NCBI GenBank assembly: GCA_030248215.1
Contig: JASANG010000164.1
Location: forward strand, 1 to 64,000
Direction of reading: 5' to 3'
Length of the DNA: 64,000 bases
DNA from: Enoplolaimus lenunculus
Lineage: Eukaryota; Nematoda; Enoplea; Enoplida; Thoracostomopsidae
A program made the translations under genes and the position numbers. Numbering within the stretch: position 1 is the first letter of the stretch; every line of letters starts with the position of its first letter. Shown piece by piece: positions 1-11,500 of the stretch. The notes beneath the pieces are model-generated. The model was given only the letters and a program-made list of their open reading frames with translations. It made no database searches and had not been told where the DNA came from.

Positions 1-148
1 ACCCTGAGATAAGCCAAAACTAACGCTAGTTGTGTTGTCTACATATGTAGACCGTTGGGCTGATTAAGGGGAAAATTTTGCCGGGCCGTTGAGGGTTAAA
101 CGTTGAAGCTGAAGCGTTAAGCTTAATCGTAAATTTACTAATTCTAAG

Positions 149-387
149 CCATACTAGACTTGAAGTCTTGGTACGACTTTGCCCGGAATTTGTTCTGTAT
201 ACTCTGAACAGAAATGGTACAGAACATTTTAAAATTTATTGCGACCGGAACTTACATTTCAGATGCTGTCTAGGTGAAGACAGGCCTTTTAAAATCGATA
301 TGTTGACAGTAGACGGACTGAAAGTAATGCGGCTTGAAGCAGACGTCGATTGTTTAACTCAAAATGTTTCAATTCAAATACCACCTG
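149..387 (+). CDS. Phospholipid scramblase, penultimate exon (partial gene)
   Basis: Encodes the middle of a scramblase domain, the family that moves phospholipids between membrane leaflets in response to calcium. The frame reads ...EVLVRLCPEFVLYTLNRN..., then a Cys pair followed by RPFKI, then GLKVMRLEADVDCL and IQIPPG. This follows the order seen in vertebrate PLSCR proteins (ELLE...KNSLGQ...NCCGPSRPF...GREVITLERPLRC...IEIQAPPG). The exon ends CCACCTG/GTATTG in phase 1, and the next exon resumes at the same point of the domain. The start at 149 is inferred from a TACTAAT-like branch sequence followed by CTAAG; the N-terminal exons are outside the window. The Cys-rich stretch (CCCPCC in human PLSCR1) that is usually palmitoylated is missing here. 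Identification is by remembered family motifs. Confidence 0.8.
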
Positions 388-1330
388 GTATTGTTTTATT
401 TCTACTGATCAAAAAGTTATAAATTTCTATTTTTAATTTCATGCCTCAGCAACCAGCGGATTGAGGGCAGATGGAAAATTCATCAGAACACAGTTCATGG
501 TGTTCACAGAGATTATGTGGCGGATAAATTTGCAACAAAACCGGTTAGAACTACGACTGGTTCAGTTTAGAAAAACATTTTCAGACCAGCCGTGTTCGTT
601 CGCAGTGCCTAGTCTTTAATGATAATATCTGGGCTGTGTGATAAATAGGTGGTCCTTATTAAAAATATAATTGATATTCTTGTTTATTTGTTCCTTTTTT
701 GTGTGCATAGAATTTCATTTATTATTGAATCCAAGTTCATGAAGCGACCTTCAGATGTCTGCAAAAAGTAGAAACGGTCGTTTTAGTTCACATTAGGCCA
801 CAAACCGGAGGTAATAGAACCGAAGCCACAGGCGGAGGTCAGTAAATTTTGCCGGAGCCGGAGATAAAAGAAAATTATGCAATAAAAATGATGCTGAATC
901 TGCTTATTTTTACATTAATCTTTTAAAGGTTGTCAAAAAATGGTTTTCATGCGTCATTTTTGCTAAATATCTGCAAGTACAAATCTTTCTATTCTATTCC
1001 AAACTTACAAGAAAACTCATTTAATAGAATAGCTTGTTCAAAAATACGAAAAATTTTACTACCGAGATGCCTGAATCGAAGGTTGATTTTCTGACAGAGC
1101 CCGAGACAGAGCTCCGATTGTACCCTGCTTCAAGTATCGCTATCACGTTTACACCGAGGCCTATGGCCAGCGCAGCAAGTCTAGGTAATTGAGTGGTAAA
1201 AATTTGACGAGGGGCGTAAAAGAATTTTAGACGATTTTTTCAAGCGAGGTTGAAATTTTCTGGAGGGGCAACATTTTCGTAGTGAAACTAATTGCTCTGT
1301 GTTAACCCACATTTTCGAAATCTTCTTTAG
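388..1330 (+). other. Scramblase intron with Cys-poor repeat fragment
   Basis: A 943-bp intron, GT...AG. Around 791-866 it carries a short repeat rich in CCGGAGG/GGAGGTC motifs that is related to the block at 1989-2312. No exon-like frame was seen in it. Confidence 0.6.
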
Positions 1331-1665
1331 GACGACCATTTGCAAACATCTACAAAGCATTTGCTTTGATGTGCCCATCATTCTACGTCACAAGAGCGGA
1401 CAACGGAGAGACATTGTTCAGAATAGATTCAGGGATTTCTGCGGTGCTGGGTTCGTTTGGTTCGGTTAATTTTGATGTCAAAGGCGCCGATAACCGCAGT
1501 ACCATCGGGAAAATATCGAAGGATTGGTCCGGCCTGGCTCGAGAATTATTCACTGACGCTGACTATTTTGGAATGTCAGTCCCGTCGGATATGAATGTTC
1601 AGTTGAAAGCCGTCCTGCTTGCAGTATTGTTTCATATTGATATGACATTTTACCAGAAAAATTAA
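1331..1665 (+). CDS. Phospholipid scramblase, last coding exon
   Basis: Begins after TTCTTTAG and joins the preceding exon in phase 1 (PPG + RPFANIYKAF), giving a continuous scramblase domain. It encodes FDVKGADNRSTIGKISKDW, then LARELFTDADYFGMSVP, then a hydrophobic C-terminus LKAVLLAVLFHIDMTFY and ends at TAA. This matches the family C-terminus ([34 protein letters not shown]...FLIDFMFFE). That part includes the DADxFG...P.D segment proposed to bind calcium and the final membrane-inserted helix. The protein ends only a few residues past the usual family end, so this is the terminal exon. The frame is intact. Which PLSCR paralogue it is cannot be told. Confidence 0.9.
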
Positions 1666-1821
1666 ATGTTTATTAGAAGTCTCAATATTGGCTAAAATAA
1701 CTAATTAAGCATCATTTTGTCGTTGCCCTCCGGCTTCGGCTCGGGTGTTTTTCACCTCTGGTTGCATCCTTGTTTACTAGCGTATATTTGATATTCCATT
1801 ATGTAGTTTAAAACATATTAT

Positions 1822-1945
1822 ATAAGACAGTCCGCCAAAATTTGAATTTTCCTGTAGAAATTTGAATTTTCTCGCCAAATTATGAATTTTCCCGCCAAAA
1901 TTTGAATTTTCGCGCTAAAATTTAAACTTCCCGCCATATTTCTTA
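1822..1945. repeat. Short tandem repeat, unit about 23 bp
   Basis: About five degenerate copies of a unit like CGCCAAAATTTGAATTTTCC follow one another just downstream of the scramblase stop codon. It may lie in the 3' UTR. Confidence 0.75.
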
Positions 1946-1988
1946 TTTATATTGTCTCGTACTAATATCCTATGATACTAACGGCACA

Positions 1989-2312
1989 CAGGGTACAACC
2001 GGAGGTTTGCCTCCGGCTAAGGCACAAAATCGACCTCCGGCTCCGGTATAATTTTTACCATAGAGGTTCCGGCAATTTTGGCAGTGAAATTTTGTCTTTT
2101 TACAAAAATTTTTGTTTGGCCCGTTTTGTTGTAACTTTTGGCACAATTTTGAGGAAAGGATTACAGATATTTCGGGAAATAAGCGTTAAGCAAAGCGATT
2201 TAACAACACATCACCGATATTTGCTAAAATTAACAAATTAAACGTCATTTTAACAACCTAATTCAGCTTCACCTCCGGTTTCGACAAGTTTTGCTGACCT
2301 CCGGCTCCGGTA
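1989..2312. repeat. CCTCCGGCTCCGG-motif dispersed repeat
   Basis: Begins CAGGGTACAACCGGAGG and contains the motif CCTCCGGCTCCGGTA twice (near 2030 and 2300). The same motif family occurs in the scramblase intron. The left end resembles the hAT-like elements elsewhere in the window, but no matching right end or target duplication was found. Confidence 0.5.
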
Positions 2313-2529
2313 TTTTTACTACTAAGTAGACATTCTTGAAATGATTAAATATTGACAGGTGACGTAGTGAATATGATATTGAAAGACAAAGCGTCACCGA
2401 TCCATGATGGTACCACTGTTTTTAGAATATCATATTGGGTTCCATCGCAGACAAAATGTTAGCAAATATAGTGACAAAACGTGACCTGAGCTACCCTATT
2501 TATAACGTGATCCCCGCATACATAACGAA

Positions 2530-2935
2530 CAGGGTGCCACCGAAATTCCGGTTCGGGTAGGGAAATACGGTGTTTCACTATCCGGTTCCGGTAAGAAATC
2601 CGGTATTTTTTCACCGGAATTTTCCGGCAGCGAATATTTTTTCTCATTCGAAAATTTAAGAAAAATTGGCATATTACTCCAACTTATTATCTAAAATTGT
2701 TCGAGCGTTTATTGTCAAAATTTTCAATTTGTGCCATAGTTCATAACTTATTATGTCTCAACCTACTGCATTTGTTTCAGAATTTTGGCATTCTAGGTGT
2801 GTTTACAGCATTATAACCGATAAAATAGCGTTAAAAATAAATTTTTCGGTAACAAGTATTTTTTTAAAAATTTTCCGGTTCCGGTATTTTTTTAACTTTC
2901 CGGTGCAGGTATTTTAGAATTCCGGTTGCACCCTG
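2530..2935. mobile_element. hAT-like MITE (CAGGGTGC ends)
   Basis: The left end CAGGGTGCCACCG and the right end CCGGTTGCACCCTG are inverted copies, and subterminal CCGGTTCCGG motifs fill both ends. The flanking 8-mers ATAACGAA and GTAATGAA agree at 6 of 8 positions, as expected for an aged 8-bp target duplication. No coding capacity. Confidence 0.75.
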
Positions 2936-3692
2936 GTAATGAAGTTAAGATAGCAGTAGCTCTTGTAGGAAGTTCGTTATTACTTGCTTATATATCCGCT
3001 ATTTAATAAATTGAACCACGAACAAACATTTAATAAACATTATTGACATAAAAACAACGGTACTGTGAATATACATTAAACCAGATGAAAACATTGCTAA
3101 CCTACATAACGTTCCGTGCTCACTACACAGTACTAATGTTTCAGAATTCCCGTTTTATTGAAGTTTTTATAGCTTTGCTCAAATTGAAAACTGTAAACCA
3201 CCATTGGCGATGAGTAAGCATAAGGAAAGTGCAATCGGAACTGGAACTTGGTTTGAATCGGAATTCCGGGGAATGGGAGTTTCGGTTGGGCAATTCTACA
3301 CACACAAGATACTAATAGATATTAACTTGACTCTAATACTGCCACAATTTTTCCTATTCGGTCACAACCTGGAACATAGGTATAAACACAATGCACATTG
3401 TATTTCAATAAAACATAAAGAGAGTACCGCGTCAATAAACAGATCATTTGAAACATACGATTAGCGTAACAAACATCGAAATATGGAGTGGAATATATCA
3501 TAATAAAAAACGCGGAATACTTACAGAGCACAACACTAAAATCAAGGTACTGATTCATGCTTCAAATATCAACGTAAAAAGACACATCCATAATAACAAA
3601 TCCATTGTCGCTAGTACGCTCAATTTCAGTGTTTCAATCACAATCAAATAACATTCTAAGCTCATATATATCGAACTTTGACAAAAAATCTA
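2936..3692. other. Intergenic, nothing recognised
   Basis: AT-rich DNA with a fragment resembling hAT-like ends near 3230-3295 (GGAACTGGAA, GGAATTCCGG). No gene-like frame. Confidence 0.5.
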
Positions 3693-4046
3693 CTGTAGTG
3701 ACCCCAACAAGAGAGGGACTGATATTTATTTAGCCTCTCCAGAGGCAGAGGGTACCCCCTGTTATTCGGTTGCGGACTGTTATTTATTTTTAACCCGCCC
3801 TCCGCTGCCTTTTGTTAGTTGGACCAAACACCCATCTCTTATGACATTCTCTTTTGGACAGCGCTGACCTTCAGCAGCATTTTTGTTGGTTATACATAGG
3901 AAACTTAAATACAATTTATTTCGTGTTTGAGTCATTTATGCACTATAACTTGGGATAATTGATATTTATGGGGAGACTCTATCCGCTTGCGGACTCCTAT
4001 TGGTTGGACTCAAAATGGGGACCCCCTCTTATTCGGGTCGCTACAG
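3693..4046. mobile_element. TA-flanked MITE, short empty copy
   Basis: Ends CTGTAGTGACCC and GGGTCGCTACAG are inverted, and TA flanks each side (3691-3692, 4047-4048), as for Tc1/mariner-type elements. Internal landmarks (ATATTTATTTAGCCTCTCC, TTATTCGG..GCGGACTG, GACTCTATCCGCTTGCGG) recur in the copies at 42955-50282 and 50599-51043. It lacks the satellite insert of the long copy. Confidence 0.8.
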
Positions 4047-7000
4047 TACGTTATACGGATAAGTAATTAATATTTAATTCCCATAAAATTTCTTATCAGC
4101 TTCAACAAATCACGTAAAAACCGAATCTGACATAACGTAAGGCTGAAAACATTCAAACCAAATATAACGCTTCTAGCGACACAAAGCATGATAAGCCTAA
4201 GCCTATGGATGTTAGTGACAAATTGTACATAATTATTAATGGATAGCACTACAACCACGAAACAATCGTGCGCAATAGGGCTATTTCGAACGAATTCAAA
4301 TTTACATCTCACGTTAAACCTTTTCAAATTTTAAACTTGTAGTACATGTTACGCTGCTTGCACAAAATCTCCTTTACACTGTCATTGTGGGTATACTGAA
4401 TTGACCAATTCTGTGCATATAATTGCTAACACTGGCTTCACTTGTTTTTGTACCCTACAATAAACTTTTCAAAATTTTTCGAATAACTTTGAACAGAAAC
4501 AGACGAAACACATTTCTTAACAGTAATTTGGAAACATGGAATCACTTGCCGTTCATCGAAATTAAACAATTTCCCTATTGGTGCAATTAAGTACACTATA
4601 TAAATTCAGCAAAACGGAAGCACTGTAGAATATTTTTATTACCAAAATCTGCACAATGAACGGCTCACGATGTAAATATAATCCAATCCAACCCCTATAG
4701 TTTCAGAAACGGCTAGATTTTGGCATAGTTAGATTTCGGTTAAAGCATGTTTCAAATATACAAACGCCAAATCGCGGCTGCCTTCATACTTTTGTCAGTG
4801 AATTATGAGTTTAGAACGAATATACCAGATCAAACAAATGCATTGCGATGCTAAAACGAAGAAACATAAGCGTTGACATTAACAATATTCATTGTACAAA
4901 ACAGTGTTGTAACCTTCAAGATAAAAGCCTGCCACAGTGATAATATAAAAAACAAGTACGTACAATATGCAGAATAGTGTAAAAACAATCATTGTAAAGC
5001 TATACAGTTACACATGATTCGATAATATATACCAATAACAGTATTAACTTTTTAATAGCCAAAGCCCACCCCTAACAGCCTTGATTCCTGTCGGCTCTTG
5101 CACACTACCCCACAGGTTTCGACACGAGCTTAGATTTGTGGAGGAAAGTGCACAAGAGCGTTTCTGCGTGCGTACCGCTGCCTTTTACTCAAGACACCTA
5201 TGTACAAACCCATCCTATGGCTCCAGTTGTGTAGACCAATGAGTTCAATTAAATCTAAGAGAAGAATTTGGACTTGATTTGCGTTAAATATGTTGCAACG
5301 CTCTGGCAGATAAATGTAAGATAAAAATTAATCAAACTGCCAAGATCTAGCATTACCATCTTGTTCTCTAACACACCAAACTACTCTCGAGGAGCACAAA
5401 ATTCATAAAAACTACAATGAATACAAAATCAGATCACTCGTTATGAAGCAAGTGAAACAATACCAATATCAACAGTATGACAAACCACTAACATTATTGA
5501 GAGAAAGTGATAAGACAGTTGCAGCGTTACTAATTCCTAACGCTTAAATTTTCCAATCGTTACCTGTGCCTTACGCCGATGACCTAGAAAAATTCTTTTA
5601 AAATGGAACCAAATTAAATATTTTTAAGCGAATAATACCCGGTTATCCAAAAATGTATTTCAAAACGGAAACGTAAAATTTAAATACATTTAAGTCAACA
5701 GAATGCTGACTTCCTCGCTTCAAAACCAAATGAAAGACCAAAACGATTTGGAACCTTCTTCTGTGGTGATACTATTCGGTATTATTTGTAAGCTATTAAA
5801 TTCTTAGTATTCCTATAGCCAATTTTACAAATTAGCTAGTTTGCAATAACAACAACCGATCTTGATAATATCTGAATATAATAGTGATGGTAAGCAGATA
5901 CCCAGATATTTTATAGCGAAACTATCCGTTAGGCCTCGAATATTCGGATATTTTTGTTATCAGTCACTAGTTAAGGGACTGCCAAGCTGACGTTTTACTA
6001 CCTGACTATTCATCGACAAACGTGGAACACCGTGCGTAAATAAAAAAATAAGACACAAGCCCAGATAATTATCCGGCAAAACGTATATGCTAATATCAGG
6101 ATAATTTATTTTATCTCGTGTCGATCACTACTACAGATCCAAGCTCACACCCCACGACACACATCATTGGCCCATAAACATAATAACATATCAACCAACG
6201 GCAGATAAAAAGATAACTGCGCGCAACGTTTGTGGAGGACGACACGATTTAAACTCGAACCCGTTCATTGTGAAATAACTTAAATTTTAATGTACTTTTC
6301 GTTCACATATAAAAATTACATCCGAGCTAAGATCTACGAAAACCATCCGCCAATATTTACAAATTTGTATACTACTATTTTTAGAAACAATAACTAACCG
6401 ACTTCGTTGACACTGAATAAAAGCTAAACTCGCTCGTAACTTTCCATTGAATAAATATCCCTCAACAATCGTTGTCTAAACTAATACTGAACTCATACAC
6501 ATTTTTGTTTTCAACATTTAAACAAGCACCGATAAATTTTCTGAAAGACAATTTATAATATGGCGTTGGAAGCCGTAGGTCATGAATGTTTATACCCTGC
6601 TCACATTGTTTAATTTACACAGTTGCACGCAGGTTAAGCACCAATTAAGCTAAAAATTAATGTACTACATAAATACAAAATATTGTCAGCAAAAAATGTT
6701 ACGTACGAAATAATCTCACAATCATACACAAAACTATTTTAGTGTCACCCTAAAACGCTTAAAACCTAATTAAAGCCGAACACACCGAGTAAGCTTAATT
6801 CTGCAACGTCTAAGCCTAAATCAAAATTCATTCGCGAGTAATTCTAAAAAACGTACCAAAAATACAATTATTTTAACCTAAGCCTATATTTTACAATTAA
6901 GTCAACATTCGAAATATAAGTTCATTCAGCTAACCTTGAATTATTTTAAATAAGCATCGCTTTTCGACATGACACAATCAATAACAACATCATTTCACAG

Positions 7001-7048
7001 AACTCACCACCGACACTGAAGAAAGTTCAGCAAGCAAATGTTTTAAAC
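4047..7048. other. Intergenic, nothing recognised
   Basis: About 3 kb of AT-rich sequence between the two convergent genes. I see no exon-like frame, no strong repeat and no RNA gene. Confidence 0.5.
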
Positions 7049-7418
7049 CAGGGTTCCAACAGCAACTAAGCAGGAACAGGAATTTGAAATAATTTTTGTC
7101 ACCTTATTACTGTTGGGCTTTTTAAAACACTAGCCAAAAACGGTATGAGCGAAATTTACGCTCTTTCGCCAGCAAATTTTTACGAAACCAAATCAGATTT
7201 TTAATCAAATAGTTTATGAACAGAATTGAACTAATTGCAAAAACACTCATTTCGAAATAATTTTGCTATGACAAAGTTTCCAATGTTTAATTGGTTATTA
7301 ATAATTTGCCATAAAACCGCAACAATGACGGCTCGTGCATCTTTGAATGCAGGAACAGGAACAGGAGTTGAATTTTTGCAGCAATTCCGGCTGGAACAAG
7401 AATTCCGGTGGAACCCTG
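7049..7418. mobile_element. hAT-like MITE, CAGGGTTCC variant
   Basis: The left end CAGGGTTCCAAC and right end GTGGAACCCTG are inverted. The flanking 8-mers TTTTAAAC and CTTTAAAC match at 7 of 8 positions. Inside the right end are GGAACAGGAACAGG-type subterminal motifs, as at 38941-38998. Confidence 0.75.
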
Positions 7419-8376
7419 CTTTAAACAAATATGTGCGATGTACAGTGGTAAATTCTGCTGTAAACTGCATAATAGGCATATAGCTGTCGTTAAGCTCGAC
7501 TGCAGAAAGGTGACTTAAGTATAGTTGTGAATTTGTCAGCAACTGCGCACAGAATTTAATACAAAAATAGTATTATCATTTTGATCGAAAAAATGATATT
7601 TTAAATGCGAAAGCGAATATACACAAACCTTCCGCCAACTGATGTAGATTTTTTTAATTGTTTCACACTTATCCCAATAATACGCTTAGGATTTGGCTTG
7701 AGCTAAGGTTGACGAAAAGGCTCATGTATGCTTTAGCCAAAACATTTTTCTAAACTTAATTGTTAACCTCATGCGTGGGATGAAAGTGTACAAAAGCGGT
7801 TTTTGTTTAGCACTAATTTGGTCCAAAGTTCGGAAATAGCACCAGAGGCGAAGTTTGAGTAATAAATCCCGTTTTGGGGCATTGACGCAAACAAAAACTT
7901 AAGTCATTTTTCAGCAGACTTGAGATTACTTATGAAACGATAAGCAGCTGATACAGATGGTGCGGTGATATAGGTACACTCGTGGTTCCGCGTTGTTAAT
8001 CTTGGCGTCCATCACTGAAAATAAAAAACACGCTTAATTACATTCGGCAAGTACTACGTTCCTACGTCTCCTTAACTTGTTAATTAAATGAATGTATATA
8101 TTATGTATCTGCAAGTGTTTTATTCGACAAATCTCTACGTAAGTTATTCTACTTCAAGCATTTAAGCATGAATACTGAACTCACACACATGTATGTTTCC
8201 AACATTTAAACAAGCAAGGAGTTTGTGTTTGATGAGACAGTAAACACTACATCTGACATCAAGTGAATAGAACTACAAACTGACGAAATTTCAAAAAAGG
8301 ATGTTTTTGAAATTTAATTTTATTATTATGTAAACCCACCCTTACAGACATGTTATACATATGTAATATCCCCACC
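7419..8376. other. Intergenic and 3' UTR side of the adhesion gene
   Basis: No gene seen. The part next to 8376 is the 3' UTR of the minus-strand fasciclin II-like gene, ending near its poly(A) signal. Beyond that is unremarkable AT-rich DNA. Confidence 0.5.
8319..8324 (-). promoter_or_regulatory. Poly(A) signal AATAAA of the adhesion gene
   Basis: Canonical AATAAA on the minus strand, 53 nt beyond the stop codon at 8377-8379. It implies a short 3' UTR. Confidence 0.6.
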
Positions 8377-8590
8377 CTAGATAACTGCCATTTGTTTTTC
8401 TCGCGTCTCAGCGTTGTTTAAAGCTTCAGTAGGTCGCGATTCGCTGATCTGACGTTTGTCTATCACTGGAGATCGGCTTAGCTCAGTCAGGAGGGGTTCG
8501 TGTGCCTTTTCAACGGCTCCTTTGACCCCATTAACCGGTGACGTAGTGCCATTTGTAACGTGTTTGTCATGCGGATAATTCTCAATATCC
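8377..8590 (-). CDS. Fas2: Fas2-like exon 17: cytoplasmic tail and stop
   Basis: Acceptor CGTTATTCAG; the phase-2 join restores R and continues DIENYPHDKHVTNGTTSP, then AHEPLLTELSRSPVIDKRQ, ending KQMAVI and TAG. The exact phase match with exon 16 and the polar, Ser/Thr/Pro-containing composition fit an NCAM-type tail. Drosophila Fas2 ends in a PDZ ligand (NSAV); the hydrophobic AVI end here might serve similarly, but that is inference. Confidence 0.8.
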
Positions 8591-11500
8591 CTGAATAACG
8601 TTTTGGTAATTTTTGCTTTTAAAAACATCCATATCATAGAACGACACTACACTATAACACTACACTAAATAGATACAAAAATGATGCCCATAGGAGTAGC
8701 AAGCTCGGAACCAGGTGGCGTATTCTCAACAATGTATTTGCGGTGATACCACTTATGTATATATCCACCAGCTCGTTTTAGCTCAACTAAATTTCAACAA
8801 AAATTTACACATATAAGGCGTCGTTCACATAAAATTCGACCAGGCCACAAAATTGTATCACAGCTCAGGTTTAACAACCACTCGTCAACCTACATCGACG
8901 TAAATTTTCCGTTGCCTGACCTCAACTCGTGTGGTAAACGGCACATAAATTCATTCCCATCTATCATCACTAATTCTTTATTTTAAAATAATATATGTTA
9001 TCAGGGTGCAAAGCGGAACTGGATTATACCGGAATCGGAACAGCAAATTTATACCGGAATTGTAATCGGAATCGGAACTAGAAATTTTGTGACTGTACGG
9101 ATAATTTGTATTAACAAATATAATATTGGTTTAGGGTGTCTGTTGGCTGGCAACAGTTTTCAAAAACGTCGCATGAACAATTTGGCGATGATGTTTGTTT
9201 CTGTAAAGCTAAACTACAATATGTTATTGATAAGTTAACTCATCGAAAGCAATTTAATAGATGATACAGAATTCTTATGCAACATATCACAACAAATAAA
9301 ATTCAAATTAAAATTTAAAAATTGCGATTCTGATTGATTGTGCAATCGGAATCGGAATCTGAAGCGCATGGTACGCTCGGAACTTTAACAAAAGTTGGTA
9401 TCTACCCTACTGGTGTACGAAATTTCAGATCCACAGCCATCCAGATTGATTATAAGAGCATCTATTACTAGCTGGCAATAAGTGCTAAACCTGAGCAAAG
9501 GTTGTTGCAAATTGGTACTGAACTCTTGGCTGAATAGAACAGTGTTTCTACGTGACGAGAATCACAAAGAATATTGTTAAACACTGGAATATTCTCAAAA
9601 CTAAACGTGCTAATTTAGAACCCACTTCAAAACGGTCGGAGCTCGCTTTATTTCGTTGTACACAGCAAGCAGACAAGTGGTGAAAACAAAATAAAAACTC
9701 AATTCACGATTTAATTAAACTACAGCTAAGGATAAAGATAGAACCACAAGCTAGAAGAAGGCAAACTAACAAAGGCTAGCAGCTAAAAACATCAATCTAC
9801 TAAATTAAAGTGCTAAACACTACCACCGGAAGAACGAGTTGGAACTTAAAGTTACAACTTCTAATACACAAATGGATACCAAAACATGAATTTCGAAACA
9901 AATTAAAACATTAGAAAAAAGGTAAGAATTATTATGGCCAAAACTGCCAGAATGTAGTTCCTGAGAAAATGTGCTGGTTTAATTAAACAACCAGCTAGGC
10001 AATTTTACATGGTATAAACTTTGACGTAAATTTCTTTCACACATTAAGTTCCAAACAACATCCACCTTCTACCATCATAAGTAAAAGTGCTAAACAGAAG
10101 AGCAAGTGAAACATTCTATTTAGACTCTGCGTACCACTACTTTCTACGACGTTAAAATATAATGGCAGGTTAACAATTTTAGCAAATTATTTCCTCCTGT
10201 CCTTTTGTCTTATCCTATCCTTTCCTCGTCTTAGTATATCATTCTTTCACTTTCTGAAAGCCACTCCTGATCTTCGTCTGTGTTTTTCTTTAAGGTGCAT
10301 TCTTTTACTCTTCTCCTGATTCTTCCCATTCTTTCGTTATTTTTCTACAGCTCCCGCACATCTCAATTTCTCCCCCCCTTATTTTTCTGCCTCTCTCTCA
10401 TTTTCTTCCTCCATGTTATTGTCGCCTTTTCCACAATGTAGGAATTCACTTATCTTTCTTTATTATCCTCTTCATGGTTCTTCCGCTTTTCTTCCTTGCA
10501 TTGCCCTCACTTGTCTGATTCTCCTTTTCTAATCCCTCCGCCAATGCTTATTTATCTCGTTCTCGTTTTTCCTCATATACTACCACCTTTCTTTTTGTCT
10601 CATCCTCCTCATCCTCCCCCAACTCCGACGCTACCCAGCGAATGCCTAGTTTGCTTAGTCTTTGCTCTCCAGCTCATACCTAGCACACCTCCTCTACCAT
10701 TTCATTCTAGTTGTAACAAAGTAGCTCATCCTCAACCTCCTTAACCATTCTCCTCGACCTCCTCCTCATTTCCACTTTGCCTCATTTTCTCCTCGGTGTC
10801 CACTCTTCTTCATCCCACTGCTCTTATTTTCATTCATCAGCTTCTCCTCTGCACTTCCTTTTGCTGCACCTGCTCTAATCCAGAGTTTTCCTCCTTCTGT
10901 TTTCATTCTCTTCCTCGAGTCCTCTTTATCCCATTCTCGTTGTCATTCGTTTCTCCACCCCGTTCCACCAGATTTTCCTAATCCTCATCCTCCTTCCTCT
11001 CAGCAGTCTTCCACCTCCGCCTTCTCATCATCTTCATCAGCCGCCTCTCCTCCCGTTCCACCTCCTCTGTCTCTCATCCCCTTCCAGCCCCTTGACGTCT
11101 CTACCTATTCAGCCGCCTCTGCCTCACCTACCCTTGCTCCTCCGACTATATTTTCCCTCCTCCTACTATTTCTATTTTCCTAGTGCTTACCTCAATGGTA
11201 CGCGTTGCTCGTTGCGCTCCTCATCTGCGGTATTTGCCTGTTGCAGAGCAGATTTCTTTGCAGCAGCTAACGCACGCGGCGACGCTCTATGCGGGCATAC
11301 ATGCACACACACGAACATAAGCATGCCACAGCCATTGACACAATAGCATATTGCGTCGATTACTAGTATAATCACGGTCAGAACAACAACAACAATTGCA
11401 ACAACAGCGCCAGTTGACAGCGTTTCGGACGGACTTCGGCCAACCTTAACACGACCTGATGCGCCAGATTGTGAATCGCTTGTGTATTCTAAAACATAAA

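Noticed and set aside
10496-10981. Plus-strand frames rich in P, S, L and H
   Set aside because: Composition artefact of the pyrimidine tract in an intron of the opposite-strand gene.
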